From a virus, in IMG/VR virus record IMGVR_UViG_3300021088_000012, positions 1-61,188 of that record: a stretch of 61,188 nucleotides of DNA; one strand, given 5' to 3'. The translations under genes were made by a program, and so were the position numbers. Below, one piece after another: positions 43,565-51,624 of this stretch. The notes beneath the pieces were generated by a model. It was given only the letters and a program-made list of their open reading frames with translations, did not search any database and was not told where the DNA came from. The first letter of the stretch is position 1, and each line of letters opens with the position of its first letter.

Positions 43565-43996
43565 ATGTTGAAAATAGAAATATACGGGACTATCCAGGAT
43601 CACAAGCTTACCCTTTCGAATAGAAAAAAGCTTCAGGAGGATTTGAATCAGTGTAATGATTGTGAGGTAATTGTTGTCATAAAAAAAAGGGGAAAGCGGT
43701 CTAATCAGCAGAACCGTTTTTTGTGGGGGATAATTTACGCCGAATGTAAATTAGCCTTTTTGAATCTTGGCCATCGGTTGGAAATTGACGATATTCACCA
43801 ATATTTCAAACAGAAGTTTCTTTCGAGGCCCCTGGCCAATCATGATGGAACTGTGATAGCGGAGATATCTGGATCTACAACTGAATTGAACAAGGAAGAG
43901 TTTTCAAATTATGTGGAAAATATCCGCCAATTCGCTTCGATGAATTTGGGGATCGATATTCCGGACGCCGATAGTTCACTGGCAATGAATTTTTAA
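43565..43996 (+). CDS. NinB-like recombination protein (143 aa)
   Basis: R-S-N-Q-Q-N-R-F-L-W-G-I-I-Y (about 39-52) and T-T-E-L-N-K-E-E-F-S-N-Y-V-E-N-I-R-Q-F-A with the closing G-I-D-I-P-D-A-D are the NinB/YbcN signatures. NinB (lambda Orf) binds single-stranded DNA and helps strand exchange, consistent with the upstream exonuclease-annealase pair. Confidence 0.85.
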   Translation: MLKIEIYGTIQDHKLTLSNRKKLQEDLNQCNDCEVIVVIKKRGKRSNQQNRFLWGIIYAECKLAFLNLGHRLEIDDIHQYFKQKFLSRPLANHDGTVIAEISGSTTELNKEEFSNYVENIRQFASMNLGIDIPDADSSLAMNF

Positions 43997-44014
43997 CACT
44001 CAAAAATAAATATT

Positions 44015-44215
44015 ATGCCACGAAATTCAGACCCATTTGCACCTTGGAATGATCCAATGTACAAAAATGATCCTTTTGCTCCTCATAATGAACCTCACCA
44101 AAAAGATGATCCGACTAAACCGTGGAATGATCCTTCAGGTAGTGAGAGAGATTTGAGCAGGCAGGAAAAGGAAAGATATGGCAGGAGGCAATCGGCCTGG
44201 GAAGATGATGAATGA
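44015..44215 (+). CDS. Small protein with D-P-F-A-P-W-N-D-P repeats (66 aa)
   Basis: Three to four copies of D-P-x-x-P-x-N-D/E-P in the N-terminal 45 residues, then a charged tail. Low complexity, likely disordered. Repeats of this style occur in phage proteins of unknown role. Confidence 0.65.
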   Translation: MPRNSDPFAPWNDPMYKNDPFAPHNEPHQKDDPTKPWNDPSGSERDLSRQEKERYGRRQSAWEDDE

Positions 44216-44242
44216 TGTTTTCATAGGCAGAGTTAGGTTTGG

Positions 44243-44275
44243 CAAGCCGGCGGGGTGGTTCCTGCCGGCAATTTT
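44243..44275 (+). terminator. Hairpin with short T run
   Basis: GCCGGC / GCCGGC stem with 12-nt loop followed by AATTTT; candidate terminator for the recombination operon. Confidence 0.55.
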
Positions 44276-44442
44276 GAAAAGTTCTTAAGTGCTGGCGGGT
44301 AAGCCGCGGGAGCCGCAATCCCTCCCAATTGCTTCGGCAAGCTGGACAAACTGCGATGGCATCATGGAAAATCAGAAAAAACGTACATGAACGGTCGGTT
44401 GATCGGACGCAGATCAATGACACCTCGGAAAGACGGGGAACT

Positions 44443-44531
44443 GGGCCGATAGTACAAGGGTAGTACATTGCAGGAAAGAAAATAGTAGAATCGGGCCTGC
44501 AAGGATGAGGGTTCAACCCCCTTTCGGTCCA
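44443..44531 (+). tRNA. tRNA-like gene with enlarged anticodon loop
   Basis: Acceptor GGGCCGA (44443-44449) pairs with TCGGTCC (44524-44530), one G-T pair. D arm GTAC-AAGGGTA-GTAC (44452-44466). T arm GAGGG-TTCAACC-CCCTT (44507-44523). Four-base variable loop. The anticodon stem TTGCA/TGCAA can extend to 7 bp (TTGCAGG/CCTGCAA), but the loop is 25 nt (21 nt if extended) instead of 7, so no anticodon can be assigned. No encoded CCA. Either a tRNA with an insertion, a decayed gene, or a tRNA mimic. Confidence 0.6.
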
Positions 44532-44621
44532 CAGTTTGTTGGATAGGATAAGTCTCTCCCTTTTCAGGCCGTGAGACTTCATTTAGTGATCGATATTTTT
44601 TTTCATAGGATTCAAAGGTTT

Positions 44622-44657
44622 AAAAAGGCCCGGCTTTTCCATGTTGGGCCATTTTTT
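44622..44657. terminator. Bidirectional terminator
   Basis: A5-GGCCC / GGGCC-A-T6 hairpin, U-rich on either strand. Confidence 0.7.
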
Positions 44658-44670
44658 AAAGAGAGCAAAA

Positions 44671-45024
44671 ATGGGGAAAATAAAGCAAAAAAAGAAATTG
44701 GAAAGGGCCTTTAAGTCTAGTCACAATCTTATCTTTGAGCAAGCCCCTTATGAATATGATCCTCAGTTTCACCGGTTCAGAATAGGCACCTGCGGGGGCC
44801 TTTGGGGAGTAGAGGGAAAGTCTTATATTATCTTAGCAATTATCAATGAGCAACCAGGGAATGGACATTTACAGGATGTTTTCGAATGGTTTGAGCGATC
44901 CTGCCGCCGGGAAGGGTATTCCCTCAAAATCATTGAATTTTTCAATGAGCAATTCAGGAGGCACCTTATTGATAAACTAGGGTTCAAGGAAATTAGTAAC
45001 GGAGTCGAAAAACATTTTTCATAA
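44671..45024 (+). CDS. GNAT-like protein (117 aa)
   Basis: Start at 44671, because the earlier ATG (44641) lies inside the terminator hairpin. C-terminal part (Y-S-L-K-I-I-E-F-F-N-E-Q-F-R-R-H-L-I-D-K-L-G-F-K-E) looks like the end of an acetyltransferase fold, where the helix and L-G-F precede the final strand. The acetyl-CoA loop is not clear. Weak assignment. Confidence 0.55.
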   Translation: MGKIKQKKKLERAFKSSHNLIFEQAPYEYDPQFHRFRIGTCGGLWGVEGKSYIILAIINEQPGNGHLQDVFEWFERSCRREGYSLKIIEFFNEQFRRHLIDKLGFKEISNGVEKHFS

Positions 45025-45037
45025 TAAAATAAATATC

Positions 45038-45712
45038 ATGGCAGAAATTAAGATCTTAAAGGCTAAGATCGTAAAAAAGGAAACCCTTTCGGTGGAATAT
45101 TCCCGGGAGGAAAAAGACAAAAGCATTACGATTGTCAGTGAGGAGCATCGGGCACCGATTCACCAGGATCTGAAGAATGCCTTTATCGGCCTTCATATCC
45201 ATTTTGCGATCCTTTCTGATTATGTCCGTGTGAAACAGGTCAAGGACATTGATTCCTTCGATTCTGATCTGATCGAAGGATTTTCCGTCTCCTGCCTTCA
45301 TAAGGGAGGGACAGAAGATGAAAGCTACATTATCCTGACCGGTTCGAAGATCACCGCCTCCGGCCGCGCCGTGACGATCAATACGCCCATTTTAAAGATC
45401 GAGGAAGAATCTGAAAAAGGATATAAATATCTTGACGAACTTTTGGAACGGGTTGAGCATGTGGAAAATGAAGTTAAAGAATATCTTCGCGGAAAGCATG
45501 CCCCGGAGACTCAGACTTCCCTAAACTTTGATGAACCCATCACCAAGGCAAAGATCGTCCCGTCTGCGCACCTGGATCCCTCCATGAACTCCCCGGAAGG
45601 AATCGCTGCAGCCATCGTGGCAGAGACGAACGGCGGAATCAAGAAAAGCCATGGCCGTCCTAAAAAGGTGCCACAGTCGAGTAAGCATCCATCAGGGGAG
45701 GTGCACGAATGA
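45038..45712 (+). CDS. Hypothetical protein (224 aa)
   Basis: Alpha/beta N-terminal domain to about 130, helical acidic middle (L-L-E-R-V-E-H-V-E-N-E-V), basic disordered end (K-S-H-G-R-P-K-K-V-P). Position before the helicase, and ATGA overlap with it, suggest a role in DNA metabolism. A similar small protein often accompanies recombination genes in Bacteroidota phages, but I cannot name it. Confidence 0.65.
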   Translation: MAEIKILKAKIVKKETLSVEYSREEKDKSITIVSEEHRAPIHQDLKNAFIGLHIHFAILSDYVRVKQVKDIDSFDSDLIEGFSVSCLHKGGTEDESYIILTGSKITASGRAVTINTPILKIEEESEKGYKYLDELLERVEHVENEVKEYLRGKHAPETQTSLNFDEPITKAKIVPSAHLDPSMNSPEGIAAAIVAETNGGIKKSHGRPKKVPQSSKHPSGEVHE

Positions 45713-47073
45713 ACTACCAGGAATTTATTGAAAGTAAAAGGCACTCCATTGGAAACTTCGGGATAGAACAAGGCATATCCTTAGATGGAATGTTTGATTA
45801 TCAAAAGTATGTTGCAGGGTATGCCATAAAAAAGGGACGTTGTGCTGTTTTCCTTGATACAGGGCTTGGTAAAACGCTGATAGAATTGATTATAGCTCAG
45901 AACTATATTCAGCATACAAATAAGCCGGTTCTTATTATCACTCCATTAGCAGTAGCCTTTCAGTTTATAAAAGAAGCGGAAAAGTTTGGCATTGATGATA
46001 TTGAATATTCAAAGATCGGAAAGTATACAAAAAAGATAGTCATTGCAAATTATGAACGGCTGCATTATTTTGATCCGGCTGATTTTGATTGTGTTATTCT
46101 GGATGAAAGTTCTATACTTAAAAACTTTGATGGGGCAATTCGTGGTGAAATAACTGCCTTTCTGAAGAAAGTAAAATACCGTTACCTATTCACGGCCACC
46201 CCATCCCCGAATGATTTTATTGAATTGGGTACAAGCAGCGAGGCTTTGGGATATTTGGGGTATACCGACATGCTGACCAGGTTCTTTACCAATAACGAGG
46301 ACACTGTAAGCCCTATGAATATAGGTACAGAGTGGATATTAAAGGGGCATGCCAAAGAAAACTTTTTTAAATGGGTATCCGGTTGGTCTATTTCAATGCG
46401 CAAGCCTTCTGATCTTGGATTTGACGACAGCAAACATATCCTTCCAGAATTAAAGGTTAATTACCATTCTGTTAAGAATGAAAAAAATATGATCATTAAC
46501 GGACAGATACAACTATTCAATCAGATAGCCAGGACCAATACGGAAGTTCACGAAGAAAGAAAGTTGACCATTGAACAAAGGTGCGAAAAGGCAGTAGAAT
46601 TAACCAGTGGACATAAGACTTCTGTTTATTGGTGCAATCTAAATCCTGAAGGTGATTTGATAAACCACCTTGATAAAAATGCTTATCAAATTAAAGGAAG
46701 CATGGATATAGATAAGAAGGAAGAATTACTTATTGCTTTCTTCAAGGGAGATATTAAAAAGCTCATCACAAAGCCAAAGATGACAGCCTTTGGCCTCAAT
46801 TGGCAACATTGTAATCATACAGTTTATTTCCCTACTTTCTCTTATGAGCAGTATTACCAGGCGATAAGAAGATTTTGGAGATTCGGGCAGCAAAGATCCG
46901 TTACCGTGGATCTCGTTTATTCAGATGGTCAAAAAAGAGTTTTAGATTCTTTATTGGCAAAAACAGAGAAAGCTAACGAACTTTTTAGTAAATTGAATAG
47001 CAATCTTCACCAGGATTTCAATATCACAAAAAAGGATTTCAACAAAACAATCAATCTTCCAAAATTCTTATAA
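45709..47073 (+). CDS. SNF2-like superfamily 2 helicase/ATPase (454 aa)
   Basis: Single-chain SF2 motor: F-D-Y-Q-K-Y (Q-motif-like), Walker A D-T-G-L-G-K-T (50-56), V-L-I-I-T-P-L (Ia), Walker B variant V-I-L-D-E-S-S, motif III F-T-A-T-P-S-P-N-D, and motif VI Q-A-I-R-R-F-W-R-F-G-Q, as in SNF2 proteins. No nuclease domain. Its stop overlaps the methyltransferase start by one base (TAATG); the pair reads more AT-rich than its neighbours, which hints at joint acquisition. Confidence 0.85.
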   Translation: MNYQEFIESKRHSIGNFGIEQGISLDGMFDYQKYVAGYAIKKGRCAVFLDTGLGKTLIELIIAQNYIQHTNKPVLIITPLAVAFQFIKEAEKFGIDDIEYSKIGKYTKKIVIANYERLHYFDPADFDCVILDESSILKNFDGAIRGEITAFLKKVKYRYLFTATPSPNDFIELGTSSEALGYLGYTDMLTRFFTNNEDTVSPMNIGTEWILKGHAKENFFKWVSGWSISMRKPSDLGFDDSKHILPELKVNYHSVKNEKNMIINGQIQLFNQIARTNTEVHEERKLTIEQRCEKAVELTSGHKTSVYWCNLNPEGDLINHLDKNAYQIKGSMDIDKKEELLIAFFKGDIKKLITKPKMTAFGLNWQHCNHTVYFPTFSYEQYYQAIRRFWRFGQQRSVTVDLVYSDGQKRVLDSLLAKTEKANELFSKLNSNLHQDFNITKKDFNKTINLPKFL

Positions 47074-48059
47074 TGATCAAAGAACAAGTTATTACAGATC
47101 AATACGCTTTGTATTGCAGCGATTGCATGTATGTTTTGCCTACCTTGGCAGATGCAAGCATTGACCTTAGTGTTTATAGCCCTCCCTTCGCAGGACTTTA
47201 TAATTATTCCAGTTCAGAAAATGACTTCAGTAATTGTGAAACAAAAGATCAATTTTTGAAGCAATATGATTTTCTGATATCTGAAATAGCCAGGGTAACA
47301 AAGCCGGGCCGAATAACCGCGGTTCATTGTACTGATATCATGGACAGTAAGACAGATCAGCTATGGGATTTTCCACACGAAATAATTAAGCTGCATGAAA
47401 AGTACGGGTTTAAAAATAGAAATAGAATCATCATTTGGAAGGAACCGTTGAAGGTCCGTATGCGTACGATGGTGCGAAGTTTGATGCATAAATTGATTGT
47501 GGAGGATAGCACTGAGTGTTTTACAGCTATGCCGGATTATGTGCTGATCTTTAAAAAAAACGGAGAGAATGAAGTCCCTGTTACTCATCCTGTCGGGCTT
47601 ACCTATTACGCTGGATCAAATCCTATTCTGCCGGAAATGTCAGAGAAGTACGGCACTTTCGAACAATTGATTTCTAAGTACAAAGACTGGAAGGACCCAA
47701 AAACAAATAAACTCAGTCATATCATTTGGCAGCGATATGCCTCTTCTGTTTGGGATGATATCCGAATTGATGAGGTTTTGCAATATAAGGAAGGGAAGGA
47801 TGAGGACGATGAAAAGCACGTTCACCCGCTTCAATTGGATGTTATTGATAGGATTGTAGAATTATATTCCAATCCTGGAGAAATTGTGCTCACTCCTTTC
47901 ATGGGGGTAGGAAGTGAGGTTTTTTCTCCGGTATCAATGGGACGAAAGGCAATCGGAATTGAACTTAAAGATTCTTATTTCAAACAGGCTATTAAGAATA
48001 TGAAAGATGTGAATAGTAGGTTTACCGATAACAATATGCCAAAATTATCTTTCACATGA
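47073..48059 (+). CDS. DNA methyltransferase, N6-adenine/N4-cytosine class beta (328 aa)
   Basis: Catalytic S-P-P-F (36-39) near the N terminus and the SAM motif T-P-F-M-G-V-G-S-E-V (about 275-284) followed by G-I-E-L near the C terminus: the motif IV ... motif I order of beta-class enzymes. Would methylate phage DNA, most likely to evade host restriction. Coupled to the helicase gene on one side and the ASCH gene (ATGA) on the other. Confidence 0.88.
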   Translation: MIKEQVITDQYALYCSDCMYVLPTLADASIDLSVYSPPFAGLYNYSSSENDFSNCETKDQFLKQYDFLISEIARVTKPGRITAVHCTDIMDSKTDQLWDFPHEIIKLHEKYGFKNRNRIIIWKEPLKVRMRTMVRSLMHKLIVEDSTECFTAMPDYVLIFKKNGENEVPVTHPVGLTYYAGSNPILPEMSEKYGTFEQLISKYKDWKDPKTNKLSHIIWQRYASSVWDDIRIDEVLQYKEGKDEDDEKHVHPLQLDVIDRIVELYSNPGEIVLTPFMGVGSEVFSPVSMGRKAIGIELKDSYFKQAIKNMKDVNSRFTDNNMPKLSFT

Positions 48060-48559
48060 GCCTTTGCATTTCACTATCTCAGCCCTACGCCAGCCTTCTG
48101 ATCTCCGGGATTAAGACATTCGAGACCCGATCTTGGAAGCCTGGAGCGCGGAACATGGAGATTATAAAGCGGGAGGGGCTTTTGATCCACGCGAGCCAAT
48201 CTAAAAAGTACGCTCATCTCGCTGGGCAGGCCCCTTTCTGGCAGCATCTTTCCAAAATGGGACGCATACCTTATGGCTGCATCATCGGGCATGTAAGGGT
48301 AGGTAGGGTCATCAAGACGGAAGATTTTTTGGTGGAAGGAATGAATGCTGCTGGTACGGATGAAGAAAAGAACAGAGCCTTTGTTGAAGAAGTAGCTTTT
48401 GGAAATTATTCGCCTGGTCGTTGGGCGTGGGAATTGATTGCACCGGTCGAATTCCCCGAGCCGATCCCGGTGAAGGGGAAACTTTCCTTATGGTCCTGGA
48501 CTCCTCCGAATCCTTCCTATTCACGGATTGCCCGGAAACCTTTAATTTTCGCACCTTGA
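48056..48559 (+). CDS. ASCH-domain protein (167 aa)
   Basis: S-L-S-Q-P-Y-A-S-L-L-I-S-G-I-K-T-F-E-T-R-S-W (N-terminal) is the ASCH/PUA-like signature; G-L-L-I-H-A-S-Q and G-C-I-I-G-H-V-R-V continue the barrel. ASCH proteins bind RNA or modified nucleosides, and some are amidohydrolases on acetylated cytidine. Coupled to the DNA methyltransferase. A second ASCH protein is at 56861. Confidence 0.85.
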   Translation: MSLCISLSQPYASLLISGIKTFETRSWKPGARNMEIIKREGLLIHASQSKKYAHLAGQAPFWQHLSKMGRIPYGCIIGHVRVGRVIKTEDFLVEGMNAAGTDEEKNRAFVEEVAFGNYSPGRWAWELIAPVEFPEPIPVKGKLSLWSWTPPNPSYSRIARKPLIFAP

Positions 48560-48735
48560 ATCAGCAATACACCTACCTGGGGGATAAACTTACGGATGAG
48601 AAGTATCGGGGAGCGATCTGCGAGGCGGTCCGGCGCCCGGACGGTCTTTGCATTCGTGGGCGGGGCTCGATGCTGGTGAGCTTCGGAGGGGTGAAGGTGG
48701 TGGTTATTGCCAGGCTCTTGCGGAAGGTGGTGTAA
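48490..48735 (+). CDS. Hypothetical phage protein (81 aa)
   Basis: Likely start ATG 48490, inside the 3' end of the ASCH gene in another frame; a TTG at 48556 is possible. The conserved-looking core is Y-T-Y-L-G-D-K-L-T-D, A-V-R-R-P-D-G-x-C-I-R-G-R-G-S-M-L-V-S-F, V-V-V-I-A-R-x-L-R-K, a short beta-rich protein I have seen in Bacteroidota phages without function. Confidence 0.65.
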   Translation: MVLDSSESFLFTDCPETFNFRTLNQQYTYLGDKLTDEKYRGAICEAVRRPDGLCIRGRGSMLVSFGGVKVVVIARLLRKVV

Positions 48736-48776
48736 AATTACACAGGTTATTTTAAAACTGCATAAAATGCTTGACG

Positions 48777-49037
48777 ATGCCTAATCAGCAAGAATACGAA
48801 GACTGGGATGACGATATTTACGAAAATGGCACTTGCCCTATCTGCGGTCATTCCCCAGTACAATCCCGAAAATGTGACCAAATACAATGCGAGGATGGAT
48901 TTATTGATGAATCGGATGAGGATTATCTACTTCCAGGAACGGCCATGGTTGCCTGCTCTGAATGCAAAGGGACTGGATTTATAATGTGGTGTCCGGGTTG
49001 CGGGACTGATTTAACGGGCAAGAAATTAGCTTCATGA
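48777..49037 (+). CDS. Zinc-ribbon protein (86 aa)
   Basis: Acidic protein with C-P-I-C-G (N-terminal), C-S-E-C-K-G-T-G (middle) and C-P-G-C-G-T-D-L (C-terminal): Cys pairs for one or two zinc sites. Start at ATG 48777. Confidence 0.75.
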   Translation: MPNQQEYEDWDDDIYENGTCPICGHSPVQSRKCDQIQCEDGFIDESDEDYLLPGTAMVACSECKGTGFIMWCPGCGTDLTGKKLAS

Positions 49038-49198
49038 AGATATTCACCAGTAACCGCCCAAAGGGCAGCAAGGGGCCCGGAAGGCTTTCCAGGGGTCCTC
49101 CCGACTCAGGACCGGGGATTTGGTCCGATGGGCGGCCAAACAATTTAATGAAGGATTTCCCGCCCATTGGCCATTTCCGGAAAAGTTCTGAAAAATAA
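49034..49198 (+). CDS. Small Gly/Pro/Arg-rich protein (54 aa)
   Basis: ATGA overlap with the zinc-ribbon gene. Basic, rich in Gly, Pro and Ser; likely unstructured. Supported by coupling only. Confidence 0.5.
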   Translation: MKIFTSNRPKGSKGPGRLSRGPPDSGPGIWSDGRPNNLMKDFPPIGHFRKSSEK

Positions 49199-49252
49199 AT
49201 GAAAAATATTTGGAAGTAACGGTTATGAAGAGTAAATTCGCGAATCATTATT

Positions 49253-49269
49253 ATATACGATTTGTCAAT
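49253..49269. repeat. Direct repeat copy 1, ATATACGATTTGTCAAT
   Basis: Sixteen of 17 bases recur at 49796-49812; an AGTAAC-GTT block lies upstream of both copies (here near 49215). Probably a duplicated promoter or operator element. Confidence 0.65.
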
Positions 49270-49313
49270 ATTTATAACGGGGATAATGACAAATCTTTCT
49301 TAACAGAAAAGAT

Positions 49314-49341
49314 TGGCCACTCCGTTATAGTGGTCATTTTT
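49314..49341 (+). terminator. Terminator
   Basis: GGCCACT / AGTGGTC stem (one G-T) with 7-nt loop, followed by ATTTTTATTTT. Confidence 0.75.
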
Positions 49342-49348
49342 ATTTTAT

Positions 49349-49714
49349 ATGGTTACAGTTTACCAGGTTTCTGCAAAATATGCATTAAATAATAATCTTC
49401 CTCCTTTTAGCCGCCATCAACTTTCTGACATTGGAAATTTTATTTCGACTCATTTTAAACATTTTTGGGCTCCAAACCAAACCGATGAGATTATAACTCA
49501 GGCTGGGTTTGTTAGGACTAAAGAAGATGGGAAAAATTATTTGGTATGCGGCTATCCTGATTGCTTTGAAGGCGAGATGATAGCCAGAATTGACGTTTTT
49601 ATAGCCCAAAAAAAAGAGGCAATTGAAAAATTGGCCACTAAAACTTCAGTTATAAGGAAAGGAATTAAAGAGGTTCCCGAAAAGCCAAAACGTAAGCGCA
49701 TTCCGATAAAATAG
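49349..49714 (+). CDS. Hypothetical protein with basic tail (121 aa)
   Basis: Stands alone between a terminator and a long gap, flanked by the ATATACGATTTG repeats. Mixed alpha/beta core with C-G-Y-P-D-C, and a Lys/Arg/Pro-rich C terminus (K-P-K-R-K-R-I-P-I-K) that could bind nucleic acid. No family recognised. Confidence 0.6.
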   Translation: MVTVYQVSAKYALNNNLPPFSRHQLSDIGNFISTHFKHFWAPNQTDEIITQAGFVRTKEDGKNYLVCGYPDCFEGEMIARIDVFIAQKKEAIEKLATKTSVIRKGIKEVPEKPKRKRIPIK

Positions 49715-49795
49715 TAAAAGATAGGAAATAGGTTCTTTCCCGGTTCTACCCATTCGAAGGCAGGTATTGAAAAATAGTAACCGTTGATAATTCAC

Positions 49796-49812
49796 ATATA
49801 CGATTTGGCAAT
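49796..49812. repeat. Direct repeat copy 2, ATATACGATTTGGCAAT
   Basis: Second copy of the element at 49253; together with the upstream AGTAACCGTT (from about 49777) it frames the 49349 gene. Confidence 0.65.
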
Positions 49813-49914
49813 TAGTCCGGGCTCTGGCACAACCCCTTTACAACCCGGGACCTCAGATTCGAAAACTGGCCAATTACCCGTAAGGAAGGCGGAGGAAGGT
49901 GAAGGTTATCAATG

Positions 49915-49949
49915 AAAAAAGGGTCTGTATGTCACCAAACCCCTTTTTT
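49915..49949. terminator. Bidirectional terminator hairpin
   Basis: A6-GGGT ... ACCC-C-T6 inverted repeat. Confidence 0.6.
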
Positions 49950-50061
49950 AGTTCACTCAGAATGGAAAGAGTATAATTGCCTTGAGAATGCAAAGATACC
50001 AAAAATTCCTTCTGAGGGAAGAAGGTGGGGTAATTAATTATAGAGAAAAAAGAGGACAAAA

Positions 50062-50367
50062 ATGACCGATATCACCCAAGGGTTTATCGAACTGGGCATC
50101 AAGCAGGCATCTCTCTGCCGGGAGAATCCAACGGCTTATATAAATACCCTGGTCACCGCCAACAGTCAGAGATTGGTCTTAATGAACGTATACGGATCCA
50201 TGGTGAGGCAGGGCCTTTTAAAAAAGATAGAGGACATGGAGGAATCTGAAAAGCGATCTTACTGGCAAATGGCGAAAGCCGATGCCGGCGGCAGGTTGCC
50301 GGAGGATAAACTGAAAATGCTGTGCCGGTGCCTTTATTGCCTGGATCACCTTTTATCAAATTATTGA
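50062..50367 (+). CDS. Hypothetical helical protein (101 aa)
   Basis: First gene of the replication block. All-helical, C-terminal C-R-C-L-Y-C. No family recognised. Confidence 0.65.
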   Translation: MTDITQGFIELGIKQASLCRENPTAYINTLVTANSQRLVLMNVYGSMVRQGLLKKIEDMEESEKRSYWQMAKADAGGRLPEDKLKMLCRCLYCLDHLLSNY

Positions 50368-50369
50368 AA

Positions 50370-50798
50370 ATGCCTATATTAAATTATACTACTAAAATTG
50401 ATCCATGGAAGACTGTAAATGAAGTAGAGCAGATCATGTCAAAGCACAATGTCAGCCATTTCTCGATAAAGAATGAAGGTAGTTGGCCGGTTGCCTTGTC
50501 TTTTACGATCAATCATTTGAATCAGCCTCTTAATTTCTTGCTGCCATGTAATCACGAAGGAGTACTTGAATGTATGAAGAGGGATAGAAAGATTCCAAAA
50601 TCCAGCAAGACGCGGGAACAGGCATTGCGCACAAGTTGGAGAATTATAAAGGATTGGGTAGAGGCCCAACTTGCAATTGTTGATGCCGAGATAATGCCAA
50701 TACAAGAAGTATTTATGTCAAGACTTATAATAAATTCTTCCGGAGAAACCTTATCTGATCATATTCTTCATGGAAATGGGATGAAACTTTTAAATTAA
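50370..50798 (+). CDS. Conserved phage protein of the 'W-R-I-x-K-D-W-V-E-A-Q' type (142 aa)
   Basis: Start at 50370. The C-terminal helix T-S-W-R-I-I-K-D-W-V-E-A-Q-L-A-I-V-D followed by I-M-P-I-Q-E-V-F is a signature I associate with a widespread phage protein of unknown function near replication and recombination genes. N-terminal part is a small beta sheet. Overlaps the next start by one base. Confidence 0.75.
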   Translation: MPILNYTTKIDPWKTVNEVEQIMSKHNVSHFSIKNEGSWPVALSFTINHLNQPLNFLLPCNHEGVLECMKRDRKIPKSSKTREQALRTSWRIIKDWVEAQLAIVDAEIMPIQEVFMSRLIINSSGETLSDHILHGNGMKLLN

Positions 50799-51418
50799 TG
50801 GCAAAATCAACTAAACCCCGGGCTGCGTTTCAGATCCCCACCATGCAGGAGGTTATTAAATTCATGGATAAGACCATGAAAGACTGGCCAACTTTGTTTT
50901 GCGAATTTTACGCAAACAAATTTTGGAATTCCTACCAAAGCAAGGGATGGGAAATATCTCGCGGAGTACGCATGAAAGATTGGAAGGCTGCTTTTTTTGC
51001 TCAGTGGAAAGATGTAAAATATAAAGAAGATCGGGAAATGCTAGATAAGTGTCTCCGATCCCTCACCCACCGCTTTCACTTAGACGAACAGAAACGGGCC
51101 TCCGCTGGCATGTTCGCGGAACAGGAGACGGTAGGGGACGTGAAACCCTTTGAGAGGGTCCTACAGTTCCTGGATGGGATACAGGCGGCTTTCTTCGAAG
51201 GAACGGCCACGGAGGCCCAACTCAGGAATGCTTGCGAAACATTGCGGGGATGGAAAATGCTCCGACTTCGAAAGGAGCAGATTGAAAAAATAGTGGTGGA
51301 TCAGGGGAATAACGCCGATTTTGGCAAGCTTCTGGCGATCCGGGCCTTTTTCGGGAATCTGAAGGCATCTGGGCAAACGGTATCCCAGTTTGTGAAAAGT
51401 AAAATGGAAAAAGCATGA
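50798..51418 (+). CDS. Replisome organiser / initiator-like protein (206 aa)
   Basis: F-W-N-S-Y-Q-S-K-G-W-E-I-S-R-G-V-R-M-K-D-W-K-A-A-F (about 43-67) matches the W-K-xx-K-M-K-D-W-K-A-A motif at the end of phage replisome organisers and DnaD/DnaB-type loaders. The C-terminal half is helical. It probably recruits host replication proteins to the origin, since no polymerase is encoded. Confidence 0.65.
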   Translation: MAKSTKPRAAFQIPTMQEVIKFMDKTMKDWPTLFCEFYANKFWNSYQSKGWEISRGVRMKDWKAAFFAQWKDVKYKEDREMLDKCLRSLTHRFHLDEQKRASAGMFAEQETVGDVKPFERVLQFLDGIQAAFFEGTATEAQLRNACETLRGWKMLRLRKEQIEKIVVDQGNNADFGKLLAIRAFFGNLKASGQTVSQFVKSKMEKA

Positions 51419-51624
51419 GCAAAGTATATAGACTGGAAGATGATCTGCTCAGAAAGAGTCGCCCAAAATGGCATTCCAAAAGATATGCTAGGCTATCGGC
51501 TGCACTTCATGCGGCTGGCATCCGAAGCGTAATGGTCAAATGCGAAATATGCGGAACGAGCCTTTTGAATCCTCAATCAATTCTTATCCATCAGGGCGGT
51601 CATTGTCAAAAAAAACAATCATGA
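51415..51624 (+). CDS. Small zinc-finger protein (69 aa)
   Basis: Basic N-terminal half, then C-E-I-C-G ... H-Q-G-G-H-C: Cys2-His-Cys zinc site. Overlaps both neighbours by ATGA. Confidence 0.7.
   Translation: MSKVYRLEDDLLRKSRPKWHSKRYARLSAALHAAGIRSVMVKCEICGTSLLNPQSILIHQGGHCQKKQS

Larger units (their letters stand above)
44216..44670 (+). other. Non-coding RNA-rich interval
   Basis: About 450 bp without a trustworthy gene. It contains a hairpin (44243-44275), a GC-rich foldable stretch (about 44298-44346, GGGAG/CTCCC inside GCCG/CGGC), a tRNA-like element (44443-44531) and a terminator (44622-44657). The open frame on the minus strand here is the usual antisense shadow of a tRNA. Confidence 0.6.
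49715..50061. other. 347-bp non-coding gap
   Basis: Contains repeat copy 2 (49796-49812), an imperfect GTCC-GGG / CCCGGGAC hairpin (49816-49852) and a bidirectional terminator hairpin (49915-49949). No gene or tRNA supported. Confidence 0.6.

Noticed and set aside
44115-44582. 155-residue minus-strand open frame
   Set aside because: It is antisense to the tRNA-like gene and the structured RNA, with the typical Pro/Arg/Ser-rich composition of such shadows.
49796-49880. tRNA suggested by a TTCGAA loop and CCAATTA end
   Set aside because: Acceptor ends are not complementary and the T stem has a mismatch.
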